Counted from the first letter of the stretch, positions 24,660-33,114 are shown. The stretch: DNA of 52,585 bases from Bryobacteraceae bacterium CoA2 C42 (GCA_019931245.1 JAINDL010000023.1:1-52585); one strand, 5' to 3'. Program-made: numbers and translations. The notes: generated by a model not told the origin, from the letters alone.

Positions 24660-24973
24660 TCATCCGGCGGCGGCGCGGCGAATCCATCACGGTGGGTGAT
24701 GATGTTGAGATTGAGATTCTGGAGACCTCCCCGACGCAGGTGAAGTTAGGAATCCGTGCTCCGAAAACTGTCGCGGTGCTGAGGAAAGAGATCCTCGTCA
24801 CCCGCGAGTTGAACCGTGCTGCTTCCGGCTCTCCGGCGGTAGACGACAAATTGAATACGCTGGCCGAACAGTACCGGGTCAGCGGAACGGTCCTGGTGCT
24901 GCCGGAAGCGGCGGTGCCGGGGGCGCTTGAAACGTCCCTTCCCCCTGTCCTTCAACCGAAACGCCACTCCTGA
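24653..24973 (+). CDS. csrA: Translational regulator CsrA with C-terminal extension
   Basis: It starts at GTG 24653 inside the end of fliW and encodes 106 residues. Residues 1-50 are a canonical CsrA core: MLIIRRRRGESITVGDDVEI, then VKLGIRAPKTVAVLRKEI. The core includes the basic face with Arg near positions 5-8 and 44 that binds GGA motifs. Typical CsrA is 60-75 residues. Here about 45 extra residues follow, with a helical NTLAEQYRVSG-like part and a Pro-rich end. In B. subtilis the C-terminal part of CsrA contacts FliW, so the extension could strengthen that partner switch. The presumed targets are the GGA hairpins before flagellins 1, 3 and 4. Confidence 0.93.
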   Translation: MLIIRRRRGESITVGDDVEIEILETSPTQVKLGIRAPKTVAVLRKEILVTRELNRAASGSPAVDDKLNTLAEQYRVSGTVLVLPEAAVPGALETSLPPVLQPKRHS

Positions 24974-25046
24974 AGCGTCTTCGGTTTCCCGCTACAGAAC
25001 AACCACTGAGAGGCAGCCCACGGCAGCAAAGGGTGGGCTGCGTTCC

Positions 25047-25062
25047 CGGGAATGGATTCCCG
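25047..25062 (+). promoter_or_regulatory. CsrA-binding-type hairpin 1 in flagellin 1 leader
   Basis: CGGGAA (25047-25052) and TTCCCG (25057-25062) enclose the loop TGGA. A GGA in the loop of a short stem is the textbook CsrA recognition element. A further GC-rich hairpin (25074-25091, loop CCCC) separates it from hairpin 2. The two GGA triplets are about 47 nt apart, within the range a CsrA dimer can bridge. Confidence 0.65.
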
Positions 25063-25093
25063 CATCCCCCATCCTCCGGCCCCCGCCGGAGTT

Positions 25094-25110
25094 GTTTCAA
25101 GGAGTGAAAC
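25094..25110 (+). promoter_or_regulatory. CsrA-binding-type hairpin 2 with Shine-Dalgarno in loop (flagellin 1)
   Basis: GTTTC (25094-25098) pairs with GAAAC (25106-25110) around the loop AAGGAGT, which holds both the Shine-Dalgarno AGGAG and a GGA. The stem ends directly against the ATG at 25111. CsrA bound here would block ribosome access, as at the second site of the B. subtilis hag leader. Confidence 0.75.
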
Positions 25111-27495
25111 ATGTCTTTTCGCATTAACACGAACATCGCCTCGCTGCAATCGCGCGAGTACCTGCGAACGACCACTGAGCAACAGGGTAAAGCCATTGGG
25201 CGGGTTACTTCGGGCCTGCGTATCCTGTCGAGTGGAGATGACGCGGCCGGGCTGTCGATCGCCAACAGCTTCCGCAGCGACCAGGCGGTCCTGCAGCAGG
25301 GTATTCGCAACGCCAACGATGGGTTGAGCACGCTGCAAACCATCGATGGCGGCATTAACAACATCAGCAAACTGCTCGACCGGGCAAGGACGCTTGCTAC
25401 GCAGTCCGCCTCCGGGACGTTTACGGGTAGCCGCGAGGTTCTCAACAGTGAGTTTTCGAGCGTGATCAACGAAATCGATCGCCAAGCGCAATCGATCGGT
25501 TTGAACACCGGCGGTGAGTTCGCCCGCTCGCTCTCTGTCTTCGTGGGAGGCGGCAAGAGTTCAAATGGGATCAACGCTATCCAGAACGGCGCTTCGAGGG
25601 TAGATCTGTCGAACTCGACGGTGGATGCCAAGAGCCTGGGATTGAAGGGCTCTCAGGCACAGGGCGTGCCCAGCATCGACATCGGCACGGGATCGGCCAA
25701 CACGAGCGTGGCCGCCATTATCAATGACCCAGCCAACTTGAGTTCACAGTCGGCGGCGGGGTTTACCGATTTCTACTTCCGCGGCCCCGGATTCGGGGGA
25801 GCCGACCGGGTGAAGGTTTCGGTAAACCTTTCGGGTGTGACGAACGTCGACAACCTCGTTGTGGCCATCAACTCCGCGATTGAGACCGCCGGCCAGGTGG
25901 TGAGCCCCGCCGCGACGGCTTTCGCGAATGCCAACCTGCGGGCCTCGGTGATCACGTCTCCGGACGGCAAGCGCTCGCTGGCTTTCTCCTCCGCCAACTC
26001 GGCATTCCAGGTGGCGGCGGGGGACCAGACGGCGAACGCGCTGCTTGGCAATGTGACATCGGCATCGAACCCGACGGGAACGACGCTGGCGAACAGCGTC
26101 ACCGGAGGTGGCAGTACCGCGGCAACAGGTACGGCGTTTGGGGCATCGGGCGCCGGCACTGTGACGGTCCGTTTCCAGGGCGCCGGACTCGCTTCCCCGG
26201 TCGATATCGCCCTGACCGTAACCGCGGGCACGACGATTGACCAAGCCTTAGCGAGTCTCTCGACCGCGGTGGGCGCCAGCGCCGGTTTACAGTCGGCGGG
26301 CATCCGGACGGATACCACCACGCCAGGGGCGGCGCTGGTCTTCAGCAGTTCGCGGGGGGAAAGGTTTGAGGTCCAGGTTTCGGGCGACCTGAACAATCAG
26401 CTTGGGCTGGGCAGCTTCCGGTCCTCCGGAGGCGCCACCGGTTCGTTTGACTACGCCTCGATCACCGGGTCCGCCGGCACGTTTGCGGCAGCGGCGCAGA
26501 CCTTGGAGTTCTCCCTGGGGGGCGGCCCGACGATCTCGCTGGCCGTCACGCCGACGGCGGCCTCCATCGCCGGAGCCACCCAGGGGCTGAACGCGGCCAT
26601 TGCCGGCAACGCCTCGCTGGCGGCGGCCGGCCTGGTGGCGACCAACGATGGCACGAACATCACGATCAGCAGCGGTAGCGGAACCCGCTTTCGCGTAGCA
26701 ACCGTTGGGGCCGCCAACGTCTTCGGTTTCAATGCGGTGGGAGCAACAGGAGTCGCGGATGCCGCCGAGGTCCAGGCGGGCAACACCAACGTGAATCAGT
26801 TTATCTCCGGGGGTACCCAGCAGACGGCACTGATTCCGTTTACGGCGATTCGCAGCGGCGGGGATGACCAGACCCTCACGCTGACAGCGGCTGAGAACGG
26901 CGACCCGGAGCAGTCGCTGGCTATCGTCCTGCGCAACGACGCGGTACGGAACGCAGGCACGGTGGACGAAGCGATCAGCGCGATCAACACGGCGCTAAAC
27001 CAATCGAACAACGCTACGCTGCAGAAGGTCTTTGCCGTGAAAGCGAAGACATCGGCGGGCGGACCGGAGGGCATTCAGTTTGTCAGTACACTGAACTCGT
27101 TTAAGGTAGCCGTGGGCACCAACGCTGGAGGTACCGGTTTGGGGTTACAGGGCACGGTGGTGGCTTCGGCCGCGACGGGGACGGGCGCTACGGCCAGCAT
27201 CGCCACCCAGGAGAGCGCGCAGGCGGCCGTATCCGCGCTCGCCGAGGCGGTCGTCTCGCTTGGGCAGGCACAAGCCGTGGTGGGCCGCGGACAGAATCAG
27301 TTCAACTTCGCGGTCAATCTGGCGGCGAGTCAGTTGACGAATCTGGCGGCCGCCGAGTCCCGGATCCGCGATGCCGATCTGGCCGAGGAGGCCGCGAATC
27401 TGACTAAGGCTCAGATTCTTCTCCAAGCCGGCGTTTCCGCGCTGGCCCAGGCGAACTCGGCGCCGGAACAGGTATTGTCGCTGCTGCGGCAGTAG
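25111..27495 (+). CDS. Giant flagellin 1
   Basis: This 794-residue filament protein has conserved flagellin ends. The N-terminus MSFRINTNIASLQSREYL with ASGDDAAGLSIANSF-like and IRNANDGLSTLQT segments forms D0/D1. The C-terminus SQLTNLAAAESRIRDADLAE with AANLTKAQILLQAG and a terminal leucine-rich helix completes D1/D0. Between about residues 175 and 690 lies a large insert of three to four repeating beta-rich modules, each with a Gly-rich strand, a V-I/A-x-x-I-N helix and a GERFEV-like strand, resembling flagellin-hook-IN-type domains. Flagellins usually have 270-500 residues. The insert is rich in Ser/Thr/Asn and would face the outside of the filament. No cysteine is present. Translation is probably controlled by the two leader hairpins. 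Confidence 0.93.
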   Translation: MSFRINTNIASLQSREYLRTTTEQQGKAIGRVTSGLRILSSGDDAAGLSIANSFRSDQAVLQQGIRNANDGLSTLQTIDGGINNISKLLDRARTLATQSASGTFTGSREVLNSEFSSVINEIDRQAQSIGLNTGGEFARSLSVFVGGGKSSNGINAIQNGASRVDLSNSTVDAKSLGLKGSQAQGVPSIDIGTGSANTSVAAIINDPANLSSQSAAGFTDFYFRGPGFGGADRVKVSVNLSGVTNVDNLVVAINSAIETAGQVVSPAATAFANANLRASVITSPDGKRSLAFSSANSAFQVAAGDQTANALLGNVTSASNPTGTTLANSVTGGGSTAATGTAFGASGAGTVTVRFQGAGLASPVDIALTVTAGTTIDQALASLSTAVGASAGLQSAGIRTDTTTPGAALVFSSSRGERFEVQVSGDLNNQLGLGSFRSSGGATGSFDYASITGSAGTFAAAAQTLEFSLGGGPTISLAVTPTAASIAGATQGLNAAIAGNASLAAAGLVATNDGTNITISSGSGTRFRVATVGAANVFGFNAVGATGVADAAEVQAGNTNVNQFISGGTQQTALIPFTAIRSGGDDQTLTLTAAENGDPEQSLAIVLRNDAVRNAGTVDEAISAINTALNQSNNATLQKVFAVKAKTSAGGPEGIQFVSTLNSFKVAVGTNAGGTGLGLQGTVVASAATGTGATASIATQESAQAAVSALAEAVVSLGQAQAVVGRGQNQFNFAVNLAASQLTNLAAAESRIRDADLAEEAANLTKAQILLQAGVSALAQANSAPEQVLSLLRQ

Positions 27496-27572
27496 GCGGC
27501 GGAGTTAGCATCCGGCCCGGAGCGGAAAGCTGGCCTCGCTAAGAGCATGCACACCCGTTTCGCCCTACCACC

Positions 27573-29969
27573 ATGTCATTCCGTGTCAACACCAACGTCG
27601 CCTCGCAGTTGTCGATGGAGTACTTGCGCAGCACTTCGGAGACACAGGGAAAAACGGTCAGCCGGCTCACCTCCGGACTTCGCATTCTCGCCAGTGGGGA
27701 TGATGCCGCAGGTTTGGCGCTCGCCAATGGTTCGCGCAGTGATCAGGCGATGCTGACGCAGGGACTACGCAACGCCAACGATGGATTGAGCACGCTGCAG
27801 ACGCTCGACGGCGGCCTCCGGAACATCACCGGGTTACTGGACCGGGCGCAGACGCTGGCGGCCCAGTCGGCTTCGGGAACCTTTCGCGGAGACCGCGGCG
27901 TGCTCCAAGGGGAGTTTGCCTCCGTGCTCGGCGAGATCGATCGTCAGGCACAGGCGATTGGCCTGTCCGCGGGCGGCGCCTTTGCGCGCGCCTTTGCGGT
28001 CTTTGTCGGCGGGGGCCGCGGATTAAACCGCGAAGCGGCTTCGAGCAACGGATCAGTGATGCTGGATCTGTCCAGTGCGGCGGTCGACACGAAGAGCCTG
28101 GGGCTGAACCGCGTTCAGGCACAAGGAATCGGCACGGTCGATATCGGGCCCAGCTCGCCAGCAACGAGCGTCCAGGCAATTCTGGCGAATACGGCCAACC
28201 GGGCCTCCAATACGGTGGCCGGGTTCACCGATTTCTTCTTCCGCGGCCCGGGCTTTGCCGGTGGTGAAAGGATCAAGGTATCGGTGAATTTGGCGGGCGT
28301 CACCACCGTCGACCAGCTCGTGACCAACATCAACGCCGCGATCACAGCGGCCGCCCAGCCCACGTCGCAACAGGCGACATCCTTTGAGAGCGCGGGGATC
28401 CGCGCCGCGGTGCTTACTGACAGCACGGGGCGGAAGTCGCTGAGCTTCAGTTCGGCTTCGGTCGCCTTCCAGGTCACGGCCGGTGACCGCCTCGCCAACG
28501 CGCTGCTGGGCAACGTGACGTCGAGTTCGAATCCGACCGGCCGGACGCTCGGTAACGTATTCACGACGAGCGGCAACATCGCGGCGGCGGGCACGACGTT
28601 CGGGTCCACGGGTGCCGGGACGGTGACGTTCCGATTCCAGGGTTCGAGCCTGGGGGCCCCCGTCGATATCGGCGTACCGGTGTCGGCGGCGACGACGATC
28701 AGTGAGGCGCTCGCCAGTCTGCGGTTGGCCGTGGCGGGCAACGCGGCTCTCCAGGCGGCCGGCCTGACGGTGTTGACGACGGCACCTGGAACCCCGATGA
28801 CGTTTGGAAACACACGGGGCGAGCGCTTCGAGGTGCTGACCTCCGGTGATGTGAACAACCGTTTTGCGATGGGATCCTACCAGGGTTCGTCGGGAGCGGG
28901 CGGCAGCTTCGACTACGCCACGATTACCGGTGCCGCTGGCGCGTTTGCCGCAGCCCCGGAGACGCTGGAGTTCTCGATCGGCGGCGGCGCCAAAGTGGCG
29001 TTTTCGGTGACCCCGGCGGTTCCTGGGATCGATGGCGCGACGACGGCGTTGAATGCAGCTTTTGCCAGTAACAGCGAGACCGCGATGGCGGGCCTGGTAG
29101 CCACCAACAACGGTGCAGCAATTACGATTTCGAGTGCGAACGGATCGCGGTTCCGGTTGAACTCGGTGGGGGCCACCAACGTTTTCGGTTTCAACGATCG
29201 GGGAGGGGTACCGGCGAACGGAGTAGCCGACATCGCCGAAATCCCGCCCGCGGGCACGCAAAATCACGCTTTTGCCGCCGGCGGTCTGCAACAGACCGGT
29301 CTGCTGAGTTTCTCCCCGATCCGGAACGGCGGCGACGATCAGACCATTACGGTCACCGCGGTCGACCCGTCCGGCGCGGACCAGTCGATGGCGCTGGTGC
29401 TGCGCAACGACAACACCGGACGGAACGCCGGCACGGTGGACGAGGCTGTACAGGCCATCAACAATGCGCTGCAGCAATCGAACAACGCGACTCTCCGCCA
29501 GATCATCGCGATCAAGGACAAGGCGACGACCGTTGGGCCGGACGGCATCCGGCTGATCAGCAATCTGTCCTCCTTCAAAGTCAGCATCGGCACGAACGCG
29601 GGGGGAACGGGGCTTGGCAATCAAGGAACGATTGTCAATGCGGCACTGGAGGGCAGTTCGATCACCGCCTCGGTGCTGACGAAGGAGGGAGCCGAGGACG
29701 CGTTGACGGCTCTCCGTGAAGCCGTAGCGAAGGTAGGAGTGGCGCAGGCCGTTGTCGGGCGCGGACAGAATCGGTTTACCTACGCGCTGAATCTGGCGCA
29801 GTCCCAGTTGACGAATCTGGCCGCCTCGGAGTCCCGGATTCGCGATGCGGACCTGGCCGAGGAGGCGGCCAAACTGACCAAGGGGCAGATTTTGCTACAG
29901 TCCGGCGTTGCGGCGCTGGCGCAGGCCAACTCTGCGCCGGAACAGGTCCTTGCGCTCCTCCGCGCCTAA
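27573..29969 (+). CDS. Giant flagellin 2 (leader lacks CsrA hairpins)
   Basis: The 798-residue paralogue has the same layout as flagellin 1, with terminal domains MSFRVNTNVASQLSMEYLRS and ESRIRDADLAEEAAKLTKGQ. It is the most divergent of the four at its N-terminal domain: SQLSMEYL replaces SLQSREYL, and ALANGSRSDQAMLTQGL replaces the common AIANSFRSDQ. The 77-nt gap from flagellin 1 contains no Shine-Dalgarno sequence, no GGA hairpin and no sigma-28 box. It therefore probably depends on read-through from flagellin 1 and weak initiation at 27573. It may be a minor filament component used at a specific position or stage. Confidence 0.92.
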   Translation: MSFRVNTNVASQLSMEYLRSTSETQGKTVSRLTSGLRILASGDDAAGLALANGSRSDQAMLTQGLRNANDGLSTLQTLDGGLRNITGLLDRAQTLAAQSASGTFRGDRGVLQGEFASVLGEIDRQAQAIGLSAGGAFARAFAVFVGGGRGLNREAASSNGSVMLDLSSAAVDTKSLGLNRVQAQGIGTVDIGPSSPATSVQAILANTANRASNTVAGFTDFFFRGPGFAGGERIKVSVNLAGVTTVDQLVTNINAAITAAAQPTSQQATSFESAGIRAAVLTDSTGRKSLSFSSASVAFQVTAGDRLANALLGNVTSSSNPTGRTLGNVFTTSGNIAAAGTTFGSTGAGTVTFRFQGSSLGAPVDIGVPVSAATTISEALASLRLAVAGNAALQAAGLTVLTTAPGTPMTFGNTRGERFEVLTSGDVNNRFAMGSYQGSSGAGGSFDYATITGAAGAFAAAPETLEFSIGGGAKVAFSVTPAVPGIDGATTALNAAFASNSETAMAGLVATNNGAAITISSANGSRFRLNSVGATNVFGFNDRGGVPANGVADIAEIPPAGTQNHAFAAGGLQQTGLLSFSPIRNGGDDQTITVTAVDPSGADQSMALVLRNDNTGRNAGTVDEAVQAINNALQQSNNATLRQIIAIKDKATTVGPDGIRLISNLSSFKVSIGTNAGGTGLGNQGTIVNAALEGSSITASVLTKEGAEDALTALREAVAKVGVAQAVVGRGQNRFTYALNLAQSQLTNLAASESRIRDADLAEEAAKLTKGQILLQSGVAALAQANSAPEQVLALLRA

Positions 29970-29970
29970 C

Positions 29971-29999
29971 GGGGGCGGGAGACCGCGAGGGTCGCCCCC
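29971..29999 (+). other. GC-rich hairpin after flagellin 2
   Basis: GGGGGCG (29971-29977) pairs with CGCCCCC (29993-29999), with an inner GACC/GGTC helix capped by GCGAG. It starts one nucleotide after the flagellin 2 stop and has no T-tract. It may protect the 3' end or act as a weak terminator. The rest of the gap to 30132 shows no gene. Confidence 0.4.
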
Positions 30000-30132
30000 A
30001 GGAGAGGCGGGCGGGGCGCGGAGCGGGAGCGGAAGAGCCGGTTCCGGGATGTTCCGGCGCCACGGTCGCCGCGGTCTACGTCCCGATAGGGATACAAGGA
30101 ATAAAAAATAGCTACTACCTCTCAGTTCGGGC

Positions 30133-30158
30133 TAAAGCTCTATCCTTCGATCCGATAA
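30133..30158 (+). promoter_or_regulatory. Sigma-28 (FliA) promoter of flagellin 3
   Basis: TAAA (30133-30136), 15 nt, then CCGATAA (30152-30158) is a near-consensus flagellar sigma-28 promoter (TAAA-N15-GCCGATAA). It lies about 68 nt upstream of the flagellin 3 ATG, leaving room for both leader hairpins in the mRNA. Confidence 0.8.
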
Positions 30159-30185
30159 GACCACTATGTCCGGCGATCTCGCCGG

Positions 30186-30202
30186 CCGGGAAGGATTCCC
30201 GG
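30186..30202 (+). promoter_or_regulatory. CsrA-binding-type hairpin 1 in flagellin 3 leader
   Basis: CCGGGAA (30186-30192) and TTCCCGG (30196-30202) are perfect complements around GGA. The core CGGGAA/TTCCCG is the same as in the leaders of flagellins 1 and 4. The GGA lies 23 nt upstream of the GGA in hairpin 2. Confidence 0.65.
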
Positions 30203-30208
30203 AGTTTG

Positions 30209-30225
30209 GTTTCAAGGAGAGAAAC
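30209..30225 (+). promoter_or_regulatory. CsrA-binding-type hairpin 2 with Shine-Dalgarno in loop (flagellin 3)
   Basis: GTTTC (30209-30213) pairs with GAAAC (30221-30225), with AAGGAGA in the loop, and touches the ATG at 30226. The stem is identical to that before flagellins 1 and 4. The element decides the start codon: the upstream in-frame ATG at 30166 lies before the hairpins and lacks a ribosome site. Confidence 0.75.
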
Positions 30226-32616
30226 ATGTCCTTTCGTGTAAACACGAACGTAGCCTCCCTGCAGTCGCGGGAGTATTTGCGCCAGACCTCAGAGGTGCAA
30301 GGAAAAACGATCAATCGCGTGACCTCCGGGTTGCGACTGGTCGCCAGTGGAGACGACGCCGCCGGGTTGGCGATCGCCAACTCGTTTCGAAGCGAGCAGG
30401 CGGTGCTATCGCAAGGCATCCGCAATGCGAACGATGGTTTGAGTTCGCTGCAGACGCTTGATGGCGGTATCAACAACATTGGCAAACTGCTCGACCGCGC
30501 CCGGACGCTGGCGACGCAATCGGCTTCCGGTACGTTTTCCGGCGACCGCAATGTGCTGAACAGTGAATTCAGCTCGGTCATCGGTGAAATTGACCGGCAG
30601 GCCCAGTCGGTGGGTCTGGCCACGGGCGGCACCTTTGCCAAGTCCCTTTCGGTGTTCATCGGCGGCGGGCGGACGTCGAACGGTATTTCTTCGACAGCCA
30701 ACGGATCGGTGGGAGTGGACCTGTCCACTTCAACGGTTGACGCCAAAAGCCTCGGATTGAAAGGGGTCCTCGCCCAGGGGGTGACGAGTACCGATATCGG
30801 AACCGGCTCAGCATCGACCAGCGTTTCGGCCATCGTGAATGACAGCACGAACCGTTCCTCGACGGCGGTATCCGGTTTCAGCGACTTCTACTTCCGGGGT
30901 CCGGGTTTTGGCGATGGCGACCAGATCCGGGTCGCGGTAAATCTGTCCGGGTCGACGAATGTGGACACGCTGGTTGCCAACATCAACACCGCGATCGAGT
31001 CGGCGGGCAGCGCCTCGACGCAGCAGGCAACGGCGTTTCGCAATTCCGGAATCCGGGCGCAGGTGATCACCGATGCGACGGGCAAGAAGTCGCTCGGCTT
31101 CACCTCGGCGTCCTCGGCGTTTCAAGTGTCGGCCGGTGACCGGCTTTCGAATGCGCTGCTCGGCAACGTCACGTCGACATCGAACCCGACGGGTTTGACG
31201 CTGACCAACACCGTCACGGGCGGCGCCGCGACAGCCGCGGCGGCCACGACGTTCGGCGCCGGGGGAGCAGGAACGATCGGCGTGCGATTTCAGGGAGCGA
31301 ACCTGACCAGCGCGATCGATATTTCTCTGACCGTTGCAGCCGGCACGACCATTGAGCAAGCCCTGGGGAGCCTGACATCAGCGGTGTCCGCCAACTCTGC
31401 GCTGCAGTCGGCTGGCATCTCGGTGCAGACGGCAACGGCGGGTTCGGCGCTGGTGTTTGCCAACTCCCGCGGCGAACGCTTTGAGGTCCTGGCATCGGGC
31501 GACCTGCAGAACCGGCTTGGCCTCGGATCGTTCCGCAGTTCTACCGGCGCCGGAGGCACCTTCGACTACTCGACGGTTTCCGCCGCGACGGCTGGATCGT
31601 TCGCCGCGGGTCAGACGATTGAGTTCTCCATTGGCGGCGGACCGACGGAGTCTCTGACCGTGGGAGCCCCTGCGACAGCCACGGTCGCCGATGCTACGAT
31701 TGCGCTGAACGCGGCGATTGCCGAGAACAGTACGCTGTCGGCTGCCGGCCTTCGGGCGACCAACGATGGCACGGTGCTGACCCTGGAAAGCACCACCGGC
31801 ACGAAGTTCCGGATCGCCGCGCTGGGCGCCACCAACGCCTTCGGCTTCAACACGGCGGGCGCGACTTCGGTGGCGGATGCGGCCGAGGTCCAGGCCGGGA
31901 ACACTACCGTTAACTCCTTCCTCGGCGGAGGGGTGCAGCAGACGAGTCTGCTGAGCTTCTCTGCGATCCGCAACGGTGACGACGACCAGACGATCACCTT
32001 GTCAGCCAACGATGTGGCCGGTTCGGCGCAGTCGCTTTCCGTGATTCTGCGCAACGACACGACGACCCGGAACGCAGGCACGGTCGATGAGGCCATCGAC
32101 TCGATCAACCAGGCGCTGCAGCAATCGAACAACAGCACCCTGCGGCAGATTGTAGCGGTCAAGGACAAGGCCAGTGCGGCGGGCGCCGAAGGGATCCGCT
32201 TCACCAGCACGCTGGCCTCGTTCAATGTCGGGATCGGTACCAACAAGAGCAACACAGGCATTGGCAGCCAAGGCACGATCGTGACCGCCGCCACCGCAGG
32301 ATCCGGGTCGACCGCATCGGTGGAGAGCCAGGCAGCGGCCGAACGTGCGGTCACCGCTCTCGGCGAGGCCATCTCGAAACTCGGCACGGCGCAAGCCGTT
32401 GTCGGCCGGGGTCAGAACCAGTTCACCTTTGCGGTGAATCTGGCCCAATCGCAGTTGACCAACCTGGCAGCCTCCGAGTCCCGGGTCCGCGATGCGGACC
32501 TGGCCGAGGAAGCGGCCAACCTGACCAAGGCGGGGATTCTGCTCCAGGCCGGCATTTCGGCTCTGGCGCAGGCCAACTCGGCGCCGCAGCAGGTGGTTTC
32601 CCTGCTTCGAGGCTAA
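30226..32616 (+). CDS. Giant flagellin 3
   Basis: The 796-residue flagellin starts at ATG 30226. It has the conserved ends MSFRVNTNVASLQSREYLRQ and SESRVRDADLAEEAANLT, and an about 500-residue Ala/Ser/Thr/Gly-rich insert of repeated beta modules as in flagellin 1. It has its own sigma-28 promoter and both CsrA-type hairpins, so it is probably a major, independently expressed filament subunit. It is followed 24 nt later by the seven-copy terminator array. Closest paralogue by eye is flagellin 4, especially over the first 150 residues. Confidence 0.93.
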   Translation: MSFRVNTNVASLQSREYLRQTSEVQGKTINRVTSGLRLVASGDDAAGLAIANSFRSEQAVLSQGIRNANDGLSSLQTLDGGINNIGKLLDRARTLATQSASGTFSGDRNVLNSEFSSVIGEIDRQAQSVGLATGGTFAKSLSVFIGGGRTSNGISSTANGSVGVDLSTSTVDAKSLGLKGVLAQGVTSTDIGTGSASTSVSAIVNDSTNRSSTAVSGFSDFYFRGPGFGDGDQIRVAVNLSGSTNVDTLVANINTAIESAGSASTQQATAFRNSGIRAQVITDATGKKSLGFTSASSAFQVSAGDRLSNALLGNVTSTSNPTGLTLTNTVTGGAATAAAATTFGAGGAGTIGVRFQGANLTSAIDISLTVAAGTTIEQALGSLTSAVSANSALQSAGISVQTATAGSALVFANSRGERFEVLASGDLQNRLGLGSFRSSTGAGGTFDYSTVSAATAGSFAAGQTIEFSIGGGPTESLTVGAPATATVADATIALNAAIAENSTLSAAGLRATNDGTVLTLESTTGTKFRIAALGATNAFGFNTAGATSVADAAEVQAGNTTVNSFLGGGVQQTSLLSFSAIRNGDDDQTITLSANDVAGSAQSLSVILRNDTTTRNAGTVDEAIDSINQALQQSNNSTLRQIVAVKDKASAAGAEGIRFTSTLASFNVGIGTNKSNTGIGSQGTIVTAATAGSGSTASVESQAAAERAVTALGEAISKLGTAQAVVGRGQNQFTFAVNLAQSQLTNLAASESRVRDADLAEEAANLTKAGILLQAGISALAQANSAPQQVVSLLRG

Positions 32617-32640
32617 TCGGCTTCGGCAAACTGGTCGTTG

Positions 32641-32920
32641 ACATGGCCCGGATGGTTTCCGCCGTCCGGGCGTTTTTTCGACATGGCCCGGATGGTTTCT
32701 ACCGTCCGGGCGTTTTTTCAACATGGCCCGGATGGTTTCCGCCGTCCGGGCGTTTTTTCGACATGGCCCGGATGGTTTCCACCGTCCGGGCGTTTTTTCG
32801 ACATGGCCCGGATGGTTTCCGCCGTCCGGGCGTTTTTTTGACATGGCCCGGATGGTTTCCGCCGTCCGGGCGTTTTTTTGACATGGCCCGGATGGTTTCC
32901 GCAGTCCGGGCGTTTTTTCG
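32641..32920 (+). repeat. Seven tandem 40-bp repeats, each an intrinsic terminator hairpin
   Basis: Units begin at 32641, 32681, 32721, 32761, 32801, 32841 and 32881, each exactly 40 bp with no spacer. In every unit GCCCGGA (unit positions 6-12) pairs with TCCGGGC (25-31) across a 12-nt loop, followed by G and six or seven T. Both stem arms are identical in all seven copies. The few substitutions lie in the loop (unit positions 20-23) or in the last two bases. The T-tract orientation means each unit would stop plus-strand transcription, i.e. read-through from flagellin 3 towards flagellin 4. The reading frames that cross it are by-products of the 40-bp period. Confidence 0.9.
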
Positions 32921-32924
32921 TTTT

Positions 32925-32950
32925 GCCCGAGTGCGCTCGATCGTTCGGGC
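32925..32950 (+). repeat. Degenerate eighth unit of the terminator array
   Basis: GCCCGA (32925-32930) pairs with TCGGGC (32945-32950), followed by GTTCT instead of a full T-run. Position and stem resemble the array units, but the sequence has diverged and the T-tract is lost. Confidence 0.5.
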
Positions 32951-32960
32951 GTTCTGGATT

Positions 32961-32996
32961 GCCCCGGCCGAAAACTTCGCGCTTCCCGGCCGGGGC
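32961..32996 (+). other. Perfect 10-bp GC hairpin downstream of the array
   Basis: GCCCCGGCCG (32961-32970) is complementary to CGGCCGGGGC (32987-32996) with a 16-nt loop. It has no T-tract. It adds another stable structure between the array and the flagellin 4 promoter. Nothing else is visible in 32997-33062. Confidence 0.5.
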
Positions 32997-33062
32997 GCCC
33001 GGCGGGTCGGAGAATCCGCATCTACCCCCCCGACAATTCTTACCTTACTCCCGGTATTCCCC

Positions 33063-33088
33063 TAAATTTTTTCTCCTGGCTCCGATGA
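33063..33088 (+). promoter_or_regulatory. Sigma-28 (FliA) promoter of flagellin 4
   Basis: TAAA (33063-33066), 15 nt, then CCGATGA (33082-33088) fits the sigma-28 consensus with one -10 mismatch. Spacing is identical to the flagellin 3 and fliW promoters. It is about 66 nt upstream of the ATG. Confidence 0.75.
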
Positions 33089-33114
33089 GACCTGCATAAG
33101 AGCTAAACGCCGGT

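Noticed and set aside
32641-32920. CRISPR array
   Set aside because: The units are contiguous identical 40-mers with no unique spacers, and no cas genes are nearby; each unit is a terminator hairpin.
32643-33065. Open frames on both strands across the repeat array (repeated MARMVSAVRAFF-type and KKRPDGGNHPGH-type peptides)
   Set aside because: A 40-bp period without stops opens all frames in turn. There is no ribosome site, the RNA structure explains the conservation, and substitutions ignore codon position.
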